A stretch of DNA of 64,000 bases, from contig CAKVHE010000001.1 of the NCBI GenBank assembly GCA_934747885.1, positions 62,001-126,000 of the forward strand. Direction: 5' to 3'. Positions 25,153-32,650 of this stretch are shown here, one piece after another. The notes under the pieces were generated by a model. That model ran no database searches and had not been told where the DNA came from. It saw only the letters and a program-made list of their open reading frames with translations. Each line of letters starts with the position of its first letter. The first letter of the stretch is position 1. The translations under genes were made by a program, and so were the position numbers. Origin of the DNA: an uncultured Clostridia bacterium. Its GTDB lineage: Bacteria; Bacillota; Clostridia; Christensenellales; UBA1242.

Positions 25153-25190
25153 AAAATATCACTAAGCAGCGGCTTGGTGATATTTTTATT
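25153..25190 (+). terminator. Intrinsic terminator after the VanY-type gene
   Basis: Stem AATATCACTAAGC / GCTTGGTGATATT (with a G-U pair) and loop AGCG, followed by TTTATTT. Confidence 0.85.
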
Positions 25191-25252
25191 TACCCTTTTT
25201 GCGAATAAATTTTGTTTAGTTGGTTATACTTGCAGTAACTGAGGAGCAAAAA

Positions 25253-25876
25253 ATGAGTAAAAAACATTTAAAGAGTAAAGAAAAATTTGACAGCGCGCCG
25301 AGTGGCAGTGCCAAACTTGAGGCTACCAATACAAATGGCAAAAGTGATGGGCTGATATCAACAAAAAAGAGTTGGTGGTTTCCGTTTTTGACTTTTTTTG
25401 TAGGAACGCTTGCAATGGCGCTTGCCGGATATTTTGCCACCGCGCGAATGTTCTTTGATTTTAAGGTTAATGGTGAACCATCGTATGCGCTTGGCATTTA
25501 TCCAATAATTTATATTTCGGCAATTATGCTAGTTTTTTTGGCGAGCGCAACCTACCTTATGTGGAAAGTTGCCAGTCGTGATGCCAACGAACAAAACACC
25601 AACCGTTTGAATTTGAAAAACAATCTTAGAGTAAACTTAATTATCTATTACAGCGCCCTATTTTTGTTCTGCATCTTCCCCATGCTATTTTTTGCACTAA
25701 AAATAACTTTGGCGGGCGTGATTTGTTTGGGCGTTTCCTGCCTTGCCTTTGCATTTTTGTGCGCAAGATACTTTTTTGACAATCTTCTTGCCGGCATTTT
25801 GTGTCTTGCTTGGACACTTTGGGAGATGTATATTTTTGCGCTTGCAATCGCCTACTTTTTGGTTCCGCTAGCCTAA
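25253..25876 (+). CDS. Integral membrane protein, possibly TspO/MBR-like
   Basis: A 207-residue protein starting at ATG 25253 after GAGGAG. The first ~40 residues are polar and charged. Five membrane helices follow (about residues 43-65, 82-104, 130-150, 155-172 and 180-203). The five-helix layout, the Tyr/Leu-rich fourth helix and a Trp-containing last helix (LAWTLWEMY) recall the TspO/MBR family, but the similarity is weak and the classical Trp pattern is only partly present. The gene is alone, convergent with the small membrane protein gene downstream. Function is unknown. Confidence 0.55.
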   Translation: MSKKHLKSKEKFDSAPSGSAKLEATNTNGKSDGLISTKKSWWFPFLTFFVGTLAMALAGYFATARMFFDFKVNGEPSYALGIYPIIYISAIMLVFLASATYLMWKVASRDANEQNTNRLNLKNNLRVNLIIYYSALFLFCIFPMLFFALKITLAGVICLGVSCLAFAFLCARYFFDNLLAGILCLAWTLWEMYIFALAIAYFLVPLA

Positions 25877-25883
25877 ATCAAAT

Positions 25884-25923
25884 AAAAAACAAGCAAACAG
25901 AGTTTTCTGCTTGCTTGTTTTTA
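25884..25923. terminator. Bidirectional terminator between convergent genes
   Basis: Near-palindrome AAACAAGCAAACAG / CTGCTTGCTTGTTT with A-rich bases on one side and TTT on the other. It can stop transcription from both the TspO-like gene (plus) and the small membrane protein gene (minus). Confidence 0.8.
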
Positions 25924-26295
25924 TGCTTCGCGCTTTAAACTTTTTATAATTTCTTGCGCTTCGGCTTTGGTTTTGCAAAAGGCAATTGTTTCTTTGGTTT
26001 GTTTGTTTTTTACATAAAAACCGTCATTTTTTTCGGTTTCTACCATAATAAATTGTTTTTCGGCGCCCGTTTGCATTGCCGTTTTGTTGGTTTGATGTGC
26101 TTGCTTTTCGTAGCCGGAACCAATTATTTCTTTGTCTGCACGCTTTATTTCATCCAGAGGCATATCCAGTTTTCGGTTTTGCTTTATTACACTTAAAATA
26201 AACAGCGTTATAAACACCAAATTGCTTATGGTTAGGGCAATTATTATGATGTTGTTTATTGTTTCTGCTGATACTAGACAAAAAATATTTTGCAT
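25921..26295 (-). CDS. Small single-pass membrane protein, unknown
   Basis: 124 residues. One membrane helix near residues 13-37, a short charged linker, and a C-terminal domain of about 45 residues. The C-terminal part (VKNKQTKETIAFCKTKAEAQEII) resembles short DUF-type domains with an AEAQEII helix, but no family can be named safely. ATG at 26295 follows AAAGGAG. It is 15 bases downstream of plsC, so the two are likely co-transcribed. Confidence 0.65.
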   Translation of the reverse strand: MQNIFCLVSAETINNIIIIALTISNLVFITLFILSVIKQNRKLDMPLDEIKRADKEIIGSGYEKQAHQTNKTAMQTGAEKQFIMVETEKNDGFYVKNKQTKETIAFCKTKAEAQEIIKSLKREA

Positions 26296-26310
26296 ACGCT
26301 ACTCCTTTTG

Positions 26311-26946
26311 TTACAAATTTTTAATTTTTTCTGCCAGCACTTCGGCTTGAAGTTTTAGTCCTTCACCTTTTACTCGTGGTGGCAAATAGGCATCGCCAAA
26401 GGTAATGTTGTTTACGCTAAATAATTTTGGTTTGTGTGCCATTTTTGCCGGAACAATTGGCGCGCCCGATAGGTTTGAAAACATAATTACGCCGGTCTTT
26501 AGAGCCTGCAAATCTTCGGTGCCGGTTTTGTTGCGTGTGCCTTCGGGATAAATTACTAGCGTTTTACCCTTGCGAAGCAGTGCATTTACTTGTTTTATGG
26601 CGCCAATATCGGTGGAACCACGCGAGATGTATACAACGCCAATGTGGCGTAATAGCCAGCCCAAAACGGGCACTTTTTGCAGTTCTTTTTTGCCCAAAAA
26701 TTTGTACCTTTTTAGCGGGCAGACTAGCAAAATAAAGATTATGGCATCAAAGTTGGAAAAATGGTTTATGGCAACAATTTTGGCTCCCCTTTGCCTTTTT
26801 AGTGCCTTTTTGTTAAAGGTTATGGTTGGAAAGCACAACCAAATTGGCACAAACAGCAGTATGCTGAGTAAGCTTGCCAGCACATACACTATAGCGCCAA
26901 AAAAAGCGTCTATTCCCTTGCCTAAAACCCTAAAAAACTTTTTCAT
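26311..26946 (-). CDS. plsC: 1-acyl-sn-glycerol-3-phosphate acyltransferase
   Basis: Membrane enzyme that adds the second acyl chain to make phosphatidic acid. The 211-residue protein has an N-terminal membrane segment (about 14-40), the catalytic HX4D motif NHFSNFD at 61-67 (H62, D67), and the substrate motif YPEGTR at 133-138. ATG at 26946 was chosen over a longer reading to 27018. No Shine-Dalgarno is present, and a promoter -10 (TATCAT) ends 6 bases before this ATG, which suggests a leaderless or nearly leaderless mRNA. It precedes the small membrane protein gene. Confidence 0.9.
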   Translation of the reverse strand: MKKFFRVLGKGIDAFFGAIVYVLASLLSILLFVPIWLCFPTITFNKKALKRQRGAKIVAINHFSNFDAIIFILLVCPLKRYKFLGKKELQKVPVLGWLLRHIGVVYISRGSTDIGAIKQVNALLRKGKTLVIYPEGTRNKTGTEDLQALKTGVIMFSNLSGAPIVPAKMAHKPKLFSVNNITFGDAYLPPRVKGEGLKLQAEVLAEKIKNL

Positions 26947-26952
26947 AGTTCT

Positions 26953-26981
26953 ATGATAACACTTTGCAGGCAAAATTTCAA
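26953..26981 (-). promoter_or_regulatory. Promoter of plsC, directly abutting the start codon
   Basis: Minus-strand TTGAAA (26976-26981), 17-base spacer, TATCAT (26953-26958) with extended TG. The -10 ends 6 bases before the ATG. Confidence 0.55.
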
Positions 26982-27012
26982 TTGTTTGAAGGCGCATTTT
27001 GTCAAATTGCTC

Positions 27013-27041
27013 TTGCAAAAAAACCTTGCTCGTGTTAAACT
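27013..27041 (+). promoter_or_regulatory. Promoter of the pseudouridine synthase gene
   Basis: TTGCAA (27013-27018), 17-base spacer, TAAACT (27036-27041) with extended TG. A TATAAT at 27051-27056 without a good -35 is an alternative. Confidence 0.5.
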
Positions 27042-27071
27042 AAGTAAGAAATATAATTTTGGGAGAAAATT

Positions 27072-27803
27072 ATGCGTATTAACAAATTTTTGGCAGGCGC
27101 CGGCCTTGGTTCGCGCCGTGGTGTGGAAAATTTGGTTACCGAAGGTAGAGTTTCGGTTAATGGAAAAATTTGCACCAATCTTGCTGAAACAATCGAAGCG
27201 GACGACGTTGTTATGGTGGACGGCGTTATCGTAAACTTTAATCAGCGCAAGTACTATTTGGCTTTTAATAAACCAAAAGGTTGCGTTTGCACCACCAGCG
27301 ACGACAAGGGCAGAAAAACCGTTATGGACTTTTTGCCAGAAAACCTTAAAAAAATTGTAAAGCCGGTTGGCAGACTGGACTACAACACCGAAGGCCTACT
27401 TATTTTTACCAACGATGGCAATTTTGCTAACTTTGTAACCAGCCCTAAAAATGAAGTAGAAAAACACTACACTGCAAAAGTTTTGGGCGTGGTAACTCGC
27501 GAAGAAGCACAGACCCTAGCAAAAGGCGGCATTAAACTTGACGAACACGAAAAAACCGCACCTTGCTTTGTAAGACTTTGTGGCGTGGAGCAAAAAGGCG
27601 ACAAACAAATTTCTACGGTGGAAGTAATTATTCATGAAGGCAAAAACCGTGAAGTTAGAAAAATGTTTGAGGCAATCAACCACCCCGTTAACTTTTTAAA
27701 GCGTTCACAAATTGGCGCTTTGCGTCTTGGCGGAATTAAGCGTGGCGAATTTAGAGAGTTTGACCCTTACATTTTTGAAGAGTTTGTAAGCACGGTTAAG
27801 TAA
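27072..27803 (+). CDS. rRNA pseudouridine synthase (RsuA/RluB family)
   Basis: Isomerises uridine to pseudouridine in ribosomal RNA; the family members RluB, RluE, RluF and RsuA cannot be separated safely by eye, but RluB (23S) is most common in Bacillota. The 243-residue protein has an N-terminal S4 RNA-binding domain (to about residue 50) and a catalytic domain with GRLDYNTEGL at 100-109, D103 being the nucleophile. A second family motif, EGKNREVRKM, lies near residue 200. ATG at 27072 follows GGGAG. In Bacillus the rluB gene sits near scpA-scpB, which lie about 3 kb away here. Confidence 0.9.
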   Translation: MRINKFLAGAGLGSRRGVENLVTEGRVSVNGKICTNLAETIEADDVVMVDGVIVNFNQRKYYLAFNKPKGCVCTTSDDKGRKTVMDFLPENLKKIVKPVGRLDYNTEGLLIFTNDGNFANFVTSPKNEVEKHYTAKVLGVVTREEAQTLAKGGIKLDEHEKTAPCFVRLCGVEQKGDKQISTVEVIIHEGKNREVRKMFEAINHPVNFLKRSQIGALRLGGIKRGEFREFDPYIFEEFVSTVK

Positions 27804-27814
27804 CTAACAATTTT

Positions 27815-27850
27815 TAAAGCCCCCACTTTGGTGGAGGCTTTCGTTTTTGC
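27815..27850. terminator. Bidirectional terminator between pseudouridine synthase and dacF
   Basis: Stem AAAGCCCCCAC / GTGGAGGCTTT (one mismatch) with loop TTTG and TTTTT on the plus side. The genes converge here. Confidence 0.75.
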
Positions 27851-27856
27851 TTTAAA

Positions 27857-29305
27857 CTATTTGGCAAACGATATTATTTTGTAAATAATGTCCATTAGGT
27901 TTTCGGTTTCGGCGCTTTGAATGGCATAAATTGGCGCGCTAAATAGTTCTTTGTCGTTTAAAACCACCTTAATTTTGCCCACAACTTGTCCGCTGCGCAC
28001 AGGAACACTCAAAACTTCTGGATAGTCCGTAATCACCCTAATTTGTGCTTCTTCTAGCGCACTAAGAGTGGCAGTGTAGCCTTGCTTGGTGCAAAGGTTT
28101 ACGCGCATTTCGGTGCCCTCTACCGGCAAACTAGAAAGGTGGCTGTACGGTTTTAGCAATTCCACCCTTTTGTATTCCTTGCCGGTTTTTTCGATAAGTT
28201 TTTGACTACTTGCAAACATATCCGGAGCGTTTAAAACTACCACTACCAAATTTAGCCCGTTTACATCGGCGGTGGTAACCAAACATCTACCTGCCTCGGG
28301 CGTGTAGCCACTTTTGGTGCCCGTGACTAGTATACCGTTTTTTTCTAAAGTTTCGTCAAACATAAGTTTTTGTTTGTTTTTTAAGTATCTTGGGTTTTTG
28401 TCATTTATGTTTGGAAGAGTTATGCGCTTGGTGCCCACGATTTCTCTAAACGTTTCGTTTTGGTTGGCGTATGCCGTCAAGGTCGCCAAATCTCGCGCAG
28501 TGGTGTAATGATTGTCGTCATGCAAGCCGTGAGGGGTTACAAAGTGCGTGTTCGTTAAATTCAATTTTTGCGCAAGTTCGTTCATTTTGGCAATTGCATT
28601 TTCTACGCTGCCAAACACCCCAACACTTAGTGCCACGCTGGCGTCGTTGCCGCTGGCAAGCATTAGCCCAAACAGCAATTCTTTTATGGTTAGTTCCTCG
28701 TTGCCCCTAAGGTAAATACTGGAACCCTCTACCCCAACCGCCTCAGCCGGTATTTTTATTTTTGCGTTTAGGTCAGGCGCGTTTTCGATGGTCACTATGG
28801 CGGTGGCTATTTTTGTGGTACTTGCCATTGGCAGTTTTTCGTCTTCGTTTTTGCCATACAGAACTCTACCCGAATTGGTTTCTAGCACGCACATTGCCTT
28901 GTACTCACCTTCCGTGCTAGGCGCTTTGGCGTTTGCTTTTGAAATGTTTAAAACAGGCGATGGCATCAAACTATGATAAGTAGTAACGCTGTTTATGTTG
29001 GTTAAAAACATTGCCGACACATAACACGCAAGCAGCAAAACCGCTATGGTAAACAGCACCGCTATGGGGCTGGCGTGCGTGTTGCGCTTTGGGCGAGTTT
29101 GATTTGTTTGACGTTTTTGCGCTTGACCTACTACCTTTGGGTTTGGCGCAAGTTCGGTCGCCGTTTCGGCGTTGCAAGTGGGTTTGTAATGGCTGCTAGT
29201 TTGCGGCGTGACACCATCAAATGCGGAATAATCGCCGTACAAAGCGTGCATTGCTTTGCGCTTGCGCTCAAACATATTATCTTGACTAAATTCGGTGTTA
29301 ATCAT
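27857..29305 (-). CDS. dacF: D-alanyl-D-alanine carboxypeptidase, S11 family (DacF-like)
   Basis: Penicillin-binding carboxypeptidase that trims the peptidoglycan peptide, inferred to work in spore cortex or wall. The 482-residue protein has a ~80-residue cytosolic extension, one membrane segment (about 81-100), and the S11 domain: SxxK at 162-165 (STTK), SGN in SGNDAS, and KSG replacing the usual KTG. A PBP5_C-like domain follows. The start is 29305, sharing a TAATG overlap with gerW, so the two are translationally coupled. A start at 29275 (MFERKRK) is also possible. The DUF2953-gerW-dacF order supports a sporulation role. Confidence 0.87.
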   Translation of the reverse strand: MINTEFSQDNMFERKRKAMHALYGDYSAFDGVTPQTSSHYKPTCNAETATELAPNPKVVGQAQKRQTNQTRPKRNTHASPIAVLFTIAVLLLACYVSAMFLTNINSVTTYHSLMPSPVLNISKANAKAPSTEGEYKAMCVLETNSGRVLYGKNEDEKLPMASTTKIATAIVTIENAPDLNAKIKIPAEAVGVEGSSIYLRGNEELTIKELLFGLMLASGNDASVALSVGVFGSVENAIAKMNELAQKLNLTNTHFVTPHGLHDDNHYTTARDLATLTAYANQNETFREIVGTKRITLPNINDKNPRYLKNKQKLMFDETLEKNGILVTGTKSGYTPEAGRCLVTTADVNGLNLVVVVLNAPDMFASSQKLIEKTGKEYKRVELLKPYSHLSSLPVEGTEMRVNLCTKQGYTATLSALEEAQIRVITDYPEVLSVPVRSGQVVGKIKVVLNDKELFSAPIYAIQSAETENLMDIIYKIISFAK

Positions 29306-29727
29306 TATTTCTTTTTGCTCTCCGCTTCAAATTTTTCTTTTATTACGTTTAGCATATCCGGCACACTATCTACTAGTTTTTCCACCAGTTCGTTTGGCTT
29401 TACTTTTATTAGTTTGAGGTCGCCGTTTTTTATTACGGCAAACCCAATTGGGCTAACCGAAAAGCCCGCACCACTACCGCCCGCAAACGGACTGGTTTGG
29501 TTTTCTTCGGTTGCCGAAAGTTCGTATTCGCCCCCGCCGGCAACAAAGCCCACCGAAACTTTGGATAGCGGAATTATGGTGGTGCCGTCCGCTGTTTCCA
29601 TTTTTGCGCCCACTACCATACTGGTGTCGAGCATACTTTTTATGCGCGTGATGGCGGTGTCCATAATGTTTTCTATTGGGCTTTTTGGTGGTTCGATATT
29701 TTTGTTTGTTTTGCTTTGCTTTTTCAT
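29305..29727 (-). CDS. gerW: Sporulation/germination protein GerW (YtfJ)
   Basis: GerW family proteins are needed for normal spore germination in Bacillus; the mechanism is not established. The 140-residue protein has the hallmark stretch GFVAGGGEY followed by FAGGSGAGFSVSPIGFAVI (about residues 55-95), typical of the family. It lies 13 bases after the DUF2953 gene and overlaps dacF by one base. The same DUF2953-gerW order occurs in Bacillus (ytfI-ytfJ). ATG at 29727. Confidence 0.93.
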   Translation of the reverse strand: MKKQSKTNKNIEPPKSPIENIMDTAITRIKSMLDTSMVVGAKMETADGTTIIPLSKVSVGFVAGGGEYELSATEENQTSPFAGGSGAGFSVSPIGFAVIKNGDLKLIKVKPNELVEKLVDSVPDMLNVIKEKFEAESKKK

Positions 29728-29740
29728 ATTTTGTTCCTTA

Positions 29741-30286
29741 TTAGGCAGTTGCCAATTGTTTTGAGAGTTTGTTTGCTTTTACAAGTAGTCTTAGTATTCG
29801 GTAAACGTTAATTTTTATACCAATTTGTCCACAAAGTTTTAATTCGTCTTGGTAATATTTGGGAGCCAAGTACAATCTGGTTTCTATCCGTTTGCTTTTT
29901 AGCACCGGTGCAAGCGCTTTGTGTATGCTAAGCACATAGCCTAGCGCTACGGACGAAAGGTAGGCGTCGCTTTTTATGCCGCCGGTTAGGTACATTTCTG
30001 CCTTGGCGCTTATTATGTGTTTGATGGCAAGGCTAACAAGCGCCTTTTGAAGTTCGGGGCTGATTGGGCGTGAGATAAGTCGGCTTTTGTGGTCAACTAT
30101 ATGAATGCCACCTTCGCGCACAAAAATTTTTGCCGAAAACAAATTGCTTTTAAAAGCGCCTGCCGACAAATACCCTGAGCCACTAAGCGCGTTTGCAAAA
30201 AATTTTGCCGTTACCTTGAAGGGGAAAAACAACAAAATTAGCAGCAAAGTAAGCAAAAAAGAGGCACAAAAAAAGACTATTTTCAT
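29741..30286 (-). CDS. DUF2953 (YtfI-like) sporulation-associated membrane protein
   Basis: 181 residues with an N-terminal membrane segment (about 3-22), followed by a soluble domain typical of DUF2953, the family encoded next to gerW in spore formers. Function is unknown. The start is ATG 30286, which has no Shine-Dalgarno: the ATG sits in the loop of a terminator-like hairpin (30268-30302) whose 3' arm encodes the first codons. No better internal start was seen, because a later start would cut into the membrane segment. It lies 40 bases after scpB. Confidence 0.8.
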   Translation of the reverse strand: MKIVFFCASFLLTLLLILLFFPFKVTAKFFANALSGSGYLSAGAFKSNLFSAKIFVREGGIHIVDHKSRLISRPISPELQKALVSLAIKHIISAKAEMYLTGGIKSDAYLSSVALGYVLSIHKALAPVLKSKRIETRLYLAPKYYQDELKLCGQIGIKINVYRILRLLVKANKLSKQLATA

Positions 30287-30302
30287 AATAAAAATAGTCT
30301 TT
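30268..30302 (-). terminator. Terminator-like hairpin containing the DUF2953 start codon
   Basis: Minus strand AAAGACTATTTT-TATTATG-AAAATAGTCTTT, then TTTT. It is a 12-bp stem with a T-tract, between scpB and DUF2953. The ATG in the loop is the start of the DUF2953 gene. It may attenuate transcription of the sporulation genes from the scp promoter, or hide the start codon. Confidence 0.7.
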
Positions 30303-30325
30303 GAAAAAACATTGGTTTTTATGCA

Positions 30326-30994
30326 TTAAACAAAATCGTCACTACCGCTCGCAGGGTCGGTGTCTTCGGTTCGGCTAAGCACTTTGCGCTTGATGCTTTC
30401 GGGAATAATTTCTTCGCTGGATACATCAAACTCGCGATACAAACTGTCGGTTTCTTCGGTGCGAATGGTTTGAATGCGACTAAGCAGTTCTTCGGTGCCC
30501 GGCAAGTCAGCAAGGCTATGCAGATTAAAGCGTTTTAAAAATTCGTCAGTGGTGCCAAAAAGCAAAGGCTTGCCCACCGCGTCCTTTCTGCCCACCACGG
30601 CAATTAGGTTGTGTTCCAGCAAAATTTGTACGGCGTAATCGCTGGATACCCCACGAATTTCTTCAATATCAAGCCTTGTTACCGGTTGCTTGTATGCCAC
30701 AATTGACAAAGTTTCCATCATGGCTTTGCTTAGCGCGCGTTCGCGCAGTGGGTTTAGGCAAATGGCAACTTCGGTTTGGTTATCGCTGTTTGTACTAAAT
30801 TGCAATTTGTCGTTAAACTCCAAAAGTTTTATTCCGCCGGTGCTATATTTTTTTTGGAGCCTAGATAAACTAGCGTTTAGTTCTTTGTCCGTAAGTTCTA
30901 GTTTGCTTTGAATATCCGCGCGCTTGATGCTAGTGCCCGCAACAAACAAAATACTTTCTATTACGCTATCTATCTTTTCGTTGGTTTTTTCCAT
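30326..30994 (-). CDS. scpB: Segregation and condensation protein B
   Basis: Subunit of the Smc-ScpA-ScpB condensin that organises and separates chromosomes. The 222-residue protein has two winged-helix domains, with the conserved ITRLDIEEIRGV-type stretch (here VTRLDIEEIRGVSSD) near residue 107 and a GRKDAVGKPLLFGTT motif near 140. The C-terminal ~40 residues are acidic. It starts 1 base after scpA stops, a common arrangement. Confidence 0.95.
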   Translation of the reverse strand: MEKTNEKIDSVIESILFVAGTSIKRADIQSKLELTDKELNASLSRLQKKYSTGGIKLLEFNDKLQFSTNSDNQTEVAICLNPLRERALSKAMMETLSIVAYKQPVTRLDIEEIRGVSSDYAVQILLEHNLIAVVGRKDAVGKPLLFGTTDEFLKRFNLHSLADLPGTEELLSRIQTIRTEETDSLYREFDVSSEEIIPESIKRKVLSRTEDTDPASGSDDFV

Positions 30995-30995
30995 T

Positions 30996-31823
30996 TTAGT
31001 TTTGTTCCTTTTTTGTTATCAAAATTTCGCCTAGTTGCTCAGGTTGCTTTACGCAAATTTGTTGAAGTTTTAGTAGTTCCAAAAGTGCCAAAAAGGTGTT
31101 TATTATTTCGCTTTTTGAGTAGTCCTTGGCGTATAGGTTCGAAAATTTTACTTCTGGTTCCGCCGAAAGTAAATCTTTTATTTCGGTCATTTTTTGAGCC
31201 ACCGTAAAGCGGTCTTTTACTATCTTTTTGGGTTCGGGTAGTTCCGCCTTTACCTGAATTTTGTGCATAATTTGCGCAAAGGCATCAAGTAGTTTATCAA
31301 AAGACAAATCTTTTGGCAGTTCGTAGCGGTAACCGGTGGCATCAGGTTCGGGCGCTTTGTAAAACTTGCCCATATCGTCCAAGGCTTGCAAGGTTTCGCT
31401 TTTTTCCTTAAACAACTTGTACTCTTCTAGCCTTGCAATCAAGCGCTTTTCGGGGTCGTCCTCTTCCGGCACTTCTACTTCCGGTTTTGGCAGTAGTTTG
31501 CGCGATTTTATTTCGAGCAGTGTGGCGCTGGTTTCCAAAAAATCACCAATTTTTTGCAACGGTAGGTTGTCTTTGTTTTCAGCCACAAACGCCAAAAACT
31601 GCTCGGTAATTTGGCTGACAAAAATATCTTTGATGTCTATTTTGGCTTCTTTTATTAAAAAGAGCAACAAGTCTAGGGGGCCGTCAAAGTTGCTGAGCGA
31701 AACTTTGTATGAGTCGCCCTCGGCAAGTTCCGCCTCTATCTGCTCATTTTTTGTAAGTTTTTTTGCGGGCGCGTTTAAGGCTTCCGCTTTTTGTTCTGCT
31801 TTTTTGTTAGTTTTTTCTTGCAT
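30996..31823 (-). CDS. scpA: Segregation and condensation protein A
   Basis: Kleisin subunit that bridges the Smc heads and binds ScpB. The 275-residue protein has the conserved N-terminal FDGPLDLLLFLIKEAKIDI region (about residues 42-61) and the C-terminal winged-helix segment with NTFLALLELLKLQQI. The first 35 residues are a Lys/Ala-rich extension. It lies 2 bases after the M50 peptidase gene and overlaps none. Confidence 0.95.
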   Translation of the reverse strand: MQEKTNKKAEQKAEALNAPAKKLTKNEQIEAELAEGDSYKVSLSNFDGPLDLLLFLIKEAKIDIKDIFVSQITEQFLAFVAENKDNLPLQKIGDFLETSATLLEIKSRKLLPKPEVEVPEEDDPEKRLIARLEEYKLFKEKSETLQALDDMGKFYKAPEPDATGYRYELPKDLSFDKLLDAFAQIMHKIQVKAELPEPKKIVKDRFTVAQKMTEIKDLLSAEPEVKFSNLYAKDYSKSEIINTFLALLELLKLQQICVKQPEQLGEILITKKEQN

Positions 31824-31825
31824 AG

Positions 31826-32518
31826 TTATTTCCCAAACAAGCCAAACAGGCTAGTCCACATTGTAATTAGGCCTTGCGACAAAAAACCTACCGCGTAGCC
31901 AAGAAGAATGCTCATTATGTCCGTTATTACCAAAATTAGCAAAATTATGGTGCTGTAATTGCGCAAAAAGTTTATAAATTTGTTGTCGGCGCCAAGCATA
32001 AGTTCCAAAATTTTGCTTCCGTCTAGTGGATAAAGCGGTACCAGATTAAAGATTGCCAAACTTAGGTTTATTTGAATGCCAAAGGTTAATAGATAATAAA
32101 CAAACGAACTTGCAAGCGTGGTACTTTCCATCAAAAATACCGGTGCGCAGGTGCCCACGATGGAAAAAATTAGCGAGTAAAAAATTGCCAAAATTAGGTT
32201 GGCGGTAATGCCCGCAATAGACACGGCAAACATACTCTTTTTGCCCTTGGTAAAATACATTGGGTTTATTGGAACTGGTTTTGCCCAACCAAAGCCAAAC
32301 ACAATTAAGCAAATAAAGCCCACGGTGTCAAAGTGTGCAAACGGGTTTAGGCTAAGTCTGCCCTCCGCTTTTGCCGTTAGGTCGCCGTGAAGGTAGGCAG
32401 TGAGTGCGTGCGAAAATTCGTGCGCGGAAAAACTGGTTAATAGCACAAACAAATAGGCAAGCAAAATAATTAAGGTGTAACCTACTGGAAGCCCCAACAT
32501 AAACAATTGAATTAACAT
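31826..32518 (-). CDS. Site-2-type zinc metalloprotease (M50 family)
   Basis: Intramembrane or membrane-embedded protease of the short M50 group (YwhC-like) of Bacillota. The 230-residue protein has the zinc motif HEFSH at 33-37 and the second motif NLVPLYPLDG near residue 165, embedded in five to six membrane helices. Substrates are unknown. It is the first gene of an operon leading into scpA-scpB, a frequent order. ATG at 32518, with a strong promoter just upstream. Confidence 0.9.
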   Translation of the reverse strand: MLIQLFMLGLPVGYTLIILLAYLFVLLTSFSAHEFSHALTAYLHGDLTAKAEGRLSLNPFAHFDTVGFICLIVFGFGWAKPVPINPMYFTKGKKSMFAVSIAGITANLILAIFYSLIFSIVGTCAPVFLMESTTLASSFVYYLLTFGIQINLSLAIFNLVPLYPLDGSKILELMLGADNKFINFLRNYSTIILLILVITDIMSILLGYAVGFLSQGLITMWTSLFGLFGK

Positions 32519-32535
32519 ATTTTTCTCCTACTTCA

Positions 32536-32565
32536 ATTATACCCTTTTTGCTTTGCCGTTGTCAA
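32536..32565 (-). promoter_or_regulatory. Promoter of the M50-scpA-scpB-DUF2953-gerW-dacF operon
   Basis: Minus-strand TTGACA (32560-32565), 18-base spacer, TATAAT (32536-32541). Confidence 0.8.
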
Positions 32566-32575
32566 ACCAAAGCAA

Positions 32576-32605
32576 CCAAAAAAGCCAGCAAAATGCTGAC
32601 TTTTT
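32576..32605 (-). terminator. Intrinsic terminator of dacA
   Basis: Minus strand AAAAGTCAGC-ATTTT-GCTGGCTTTT (G-U pair), followed by TTTT. Confidence 0.8.
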
Positions 32606-32650
32606 GTTATTTTTTGGGGCAATGCTAGGCAGTAAGCGCGCCTAACTGCC

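Noticed and set aside
32606..32650. GGGCA...TAGGC / GCCTA...TGCCC stem after the dacA stop
   Set aside because: It could pair, but the interior loop is uneven and a clear terminator follows it; not supported as a separate element.
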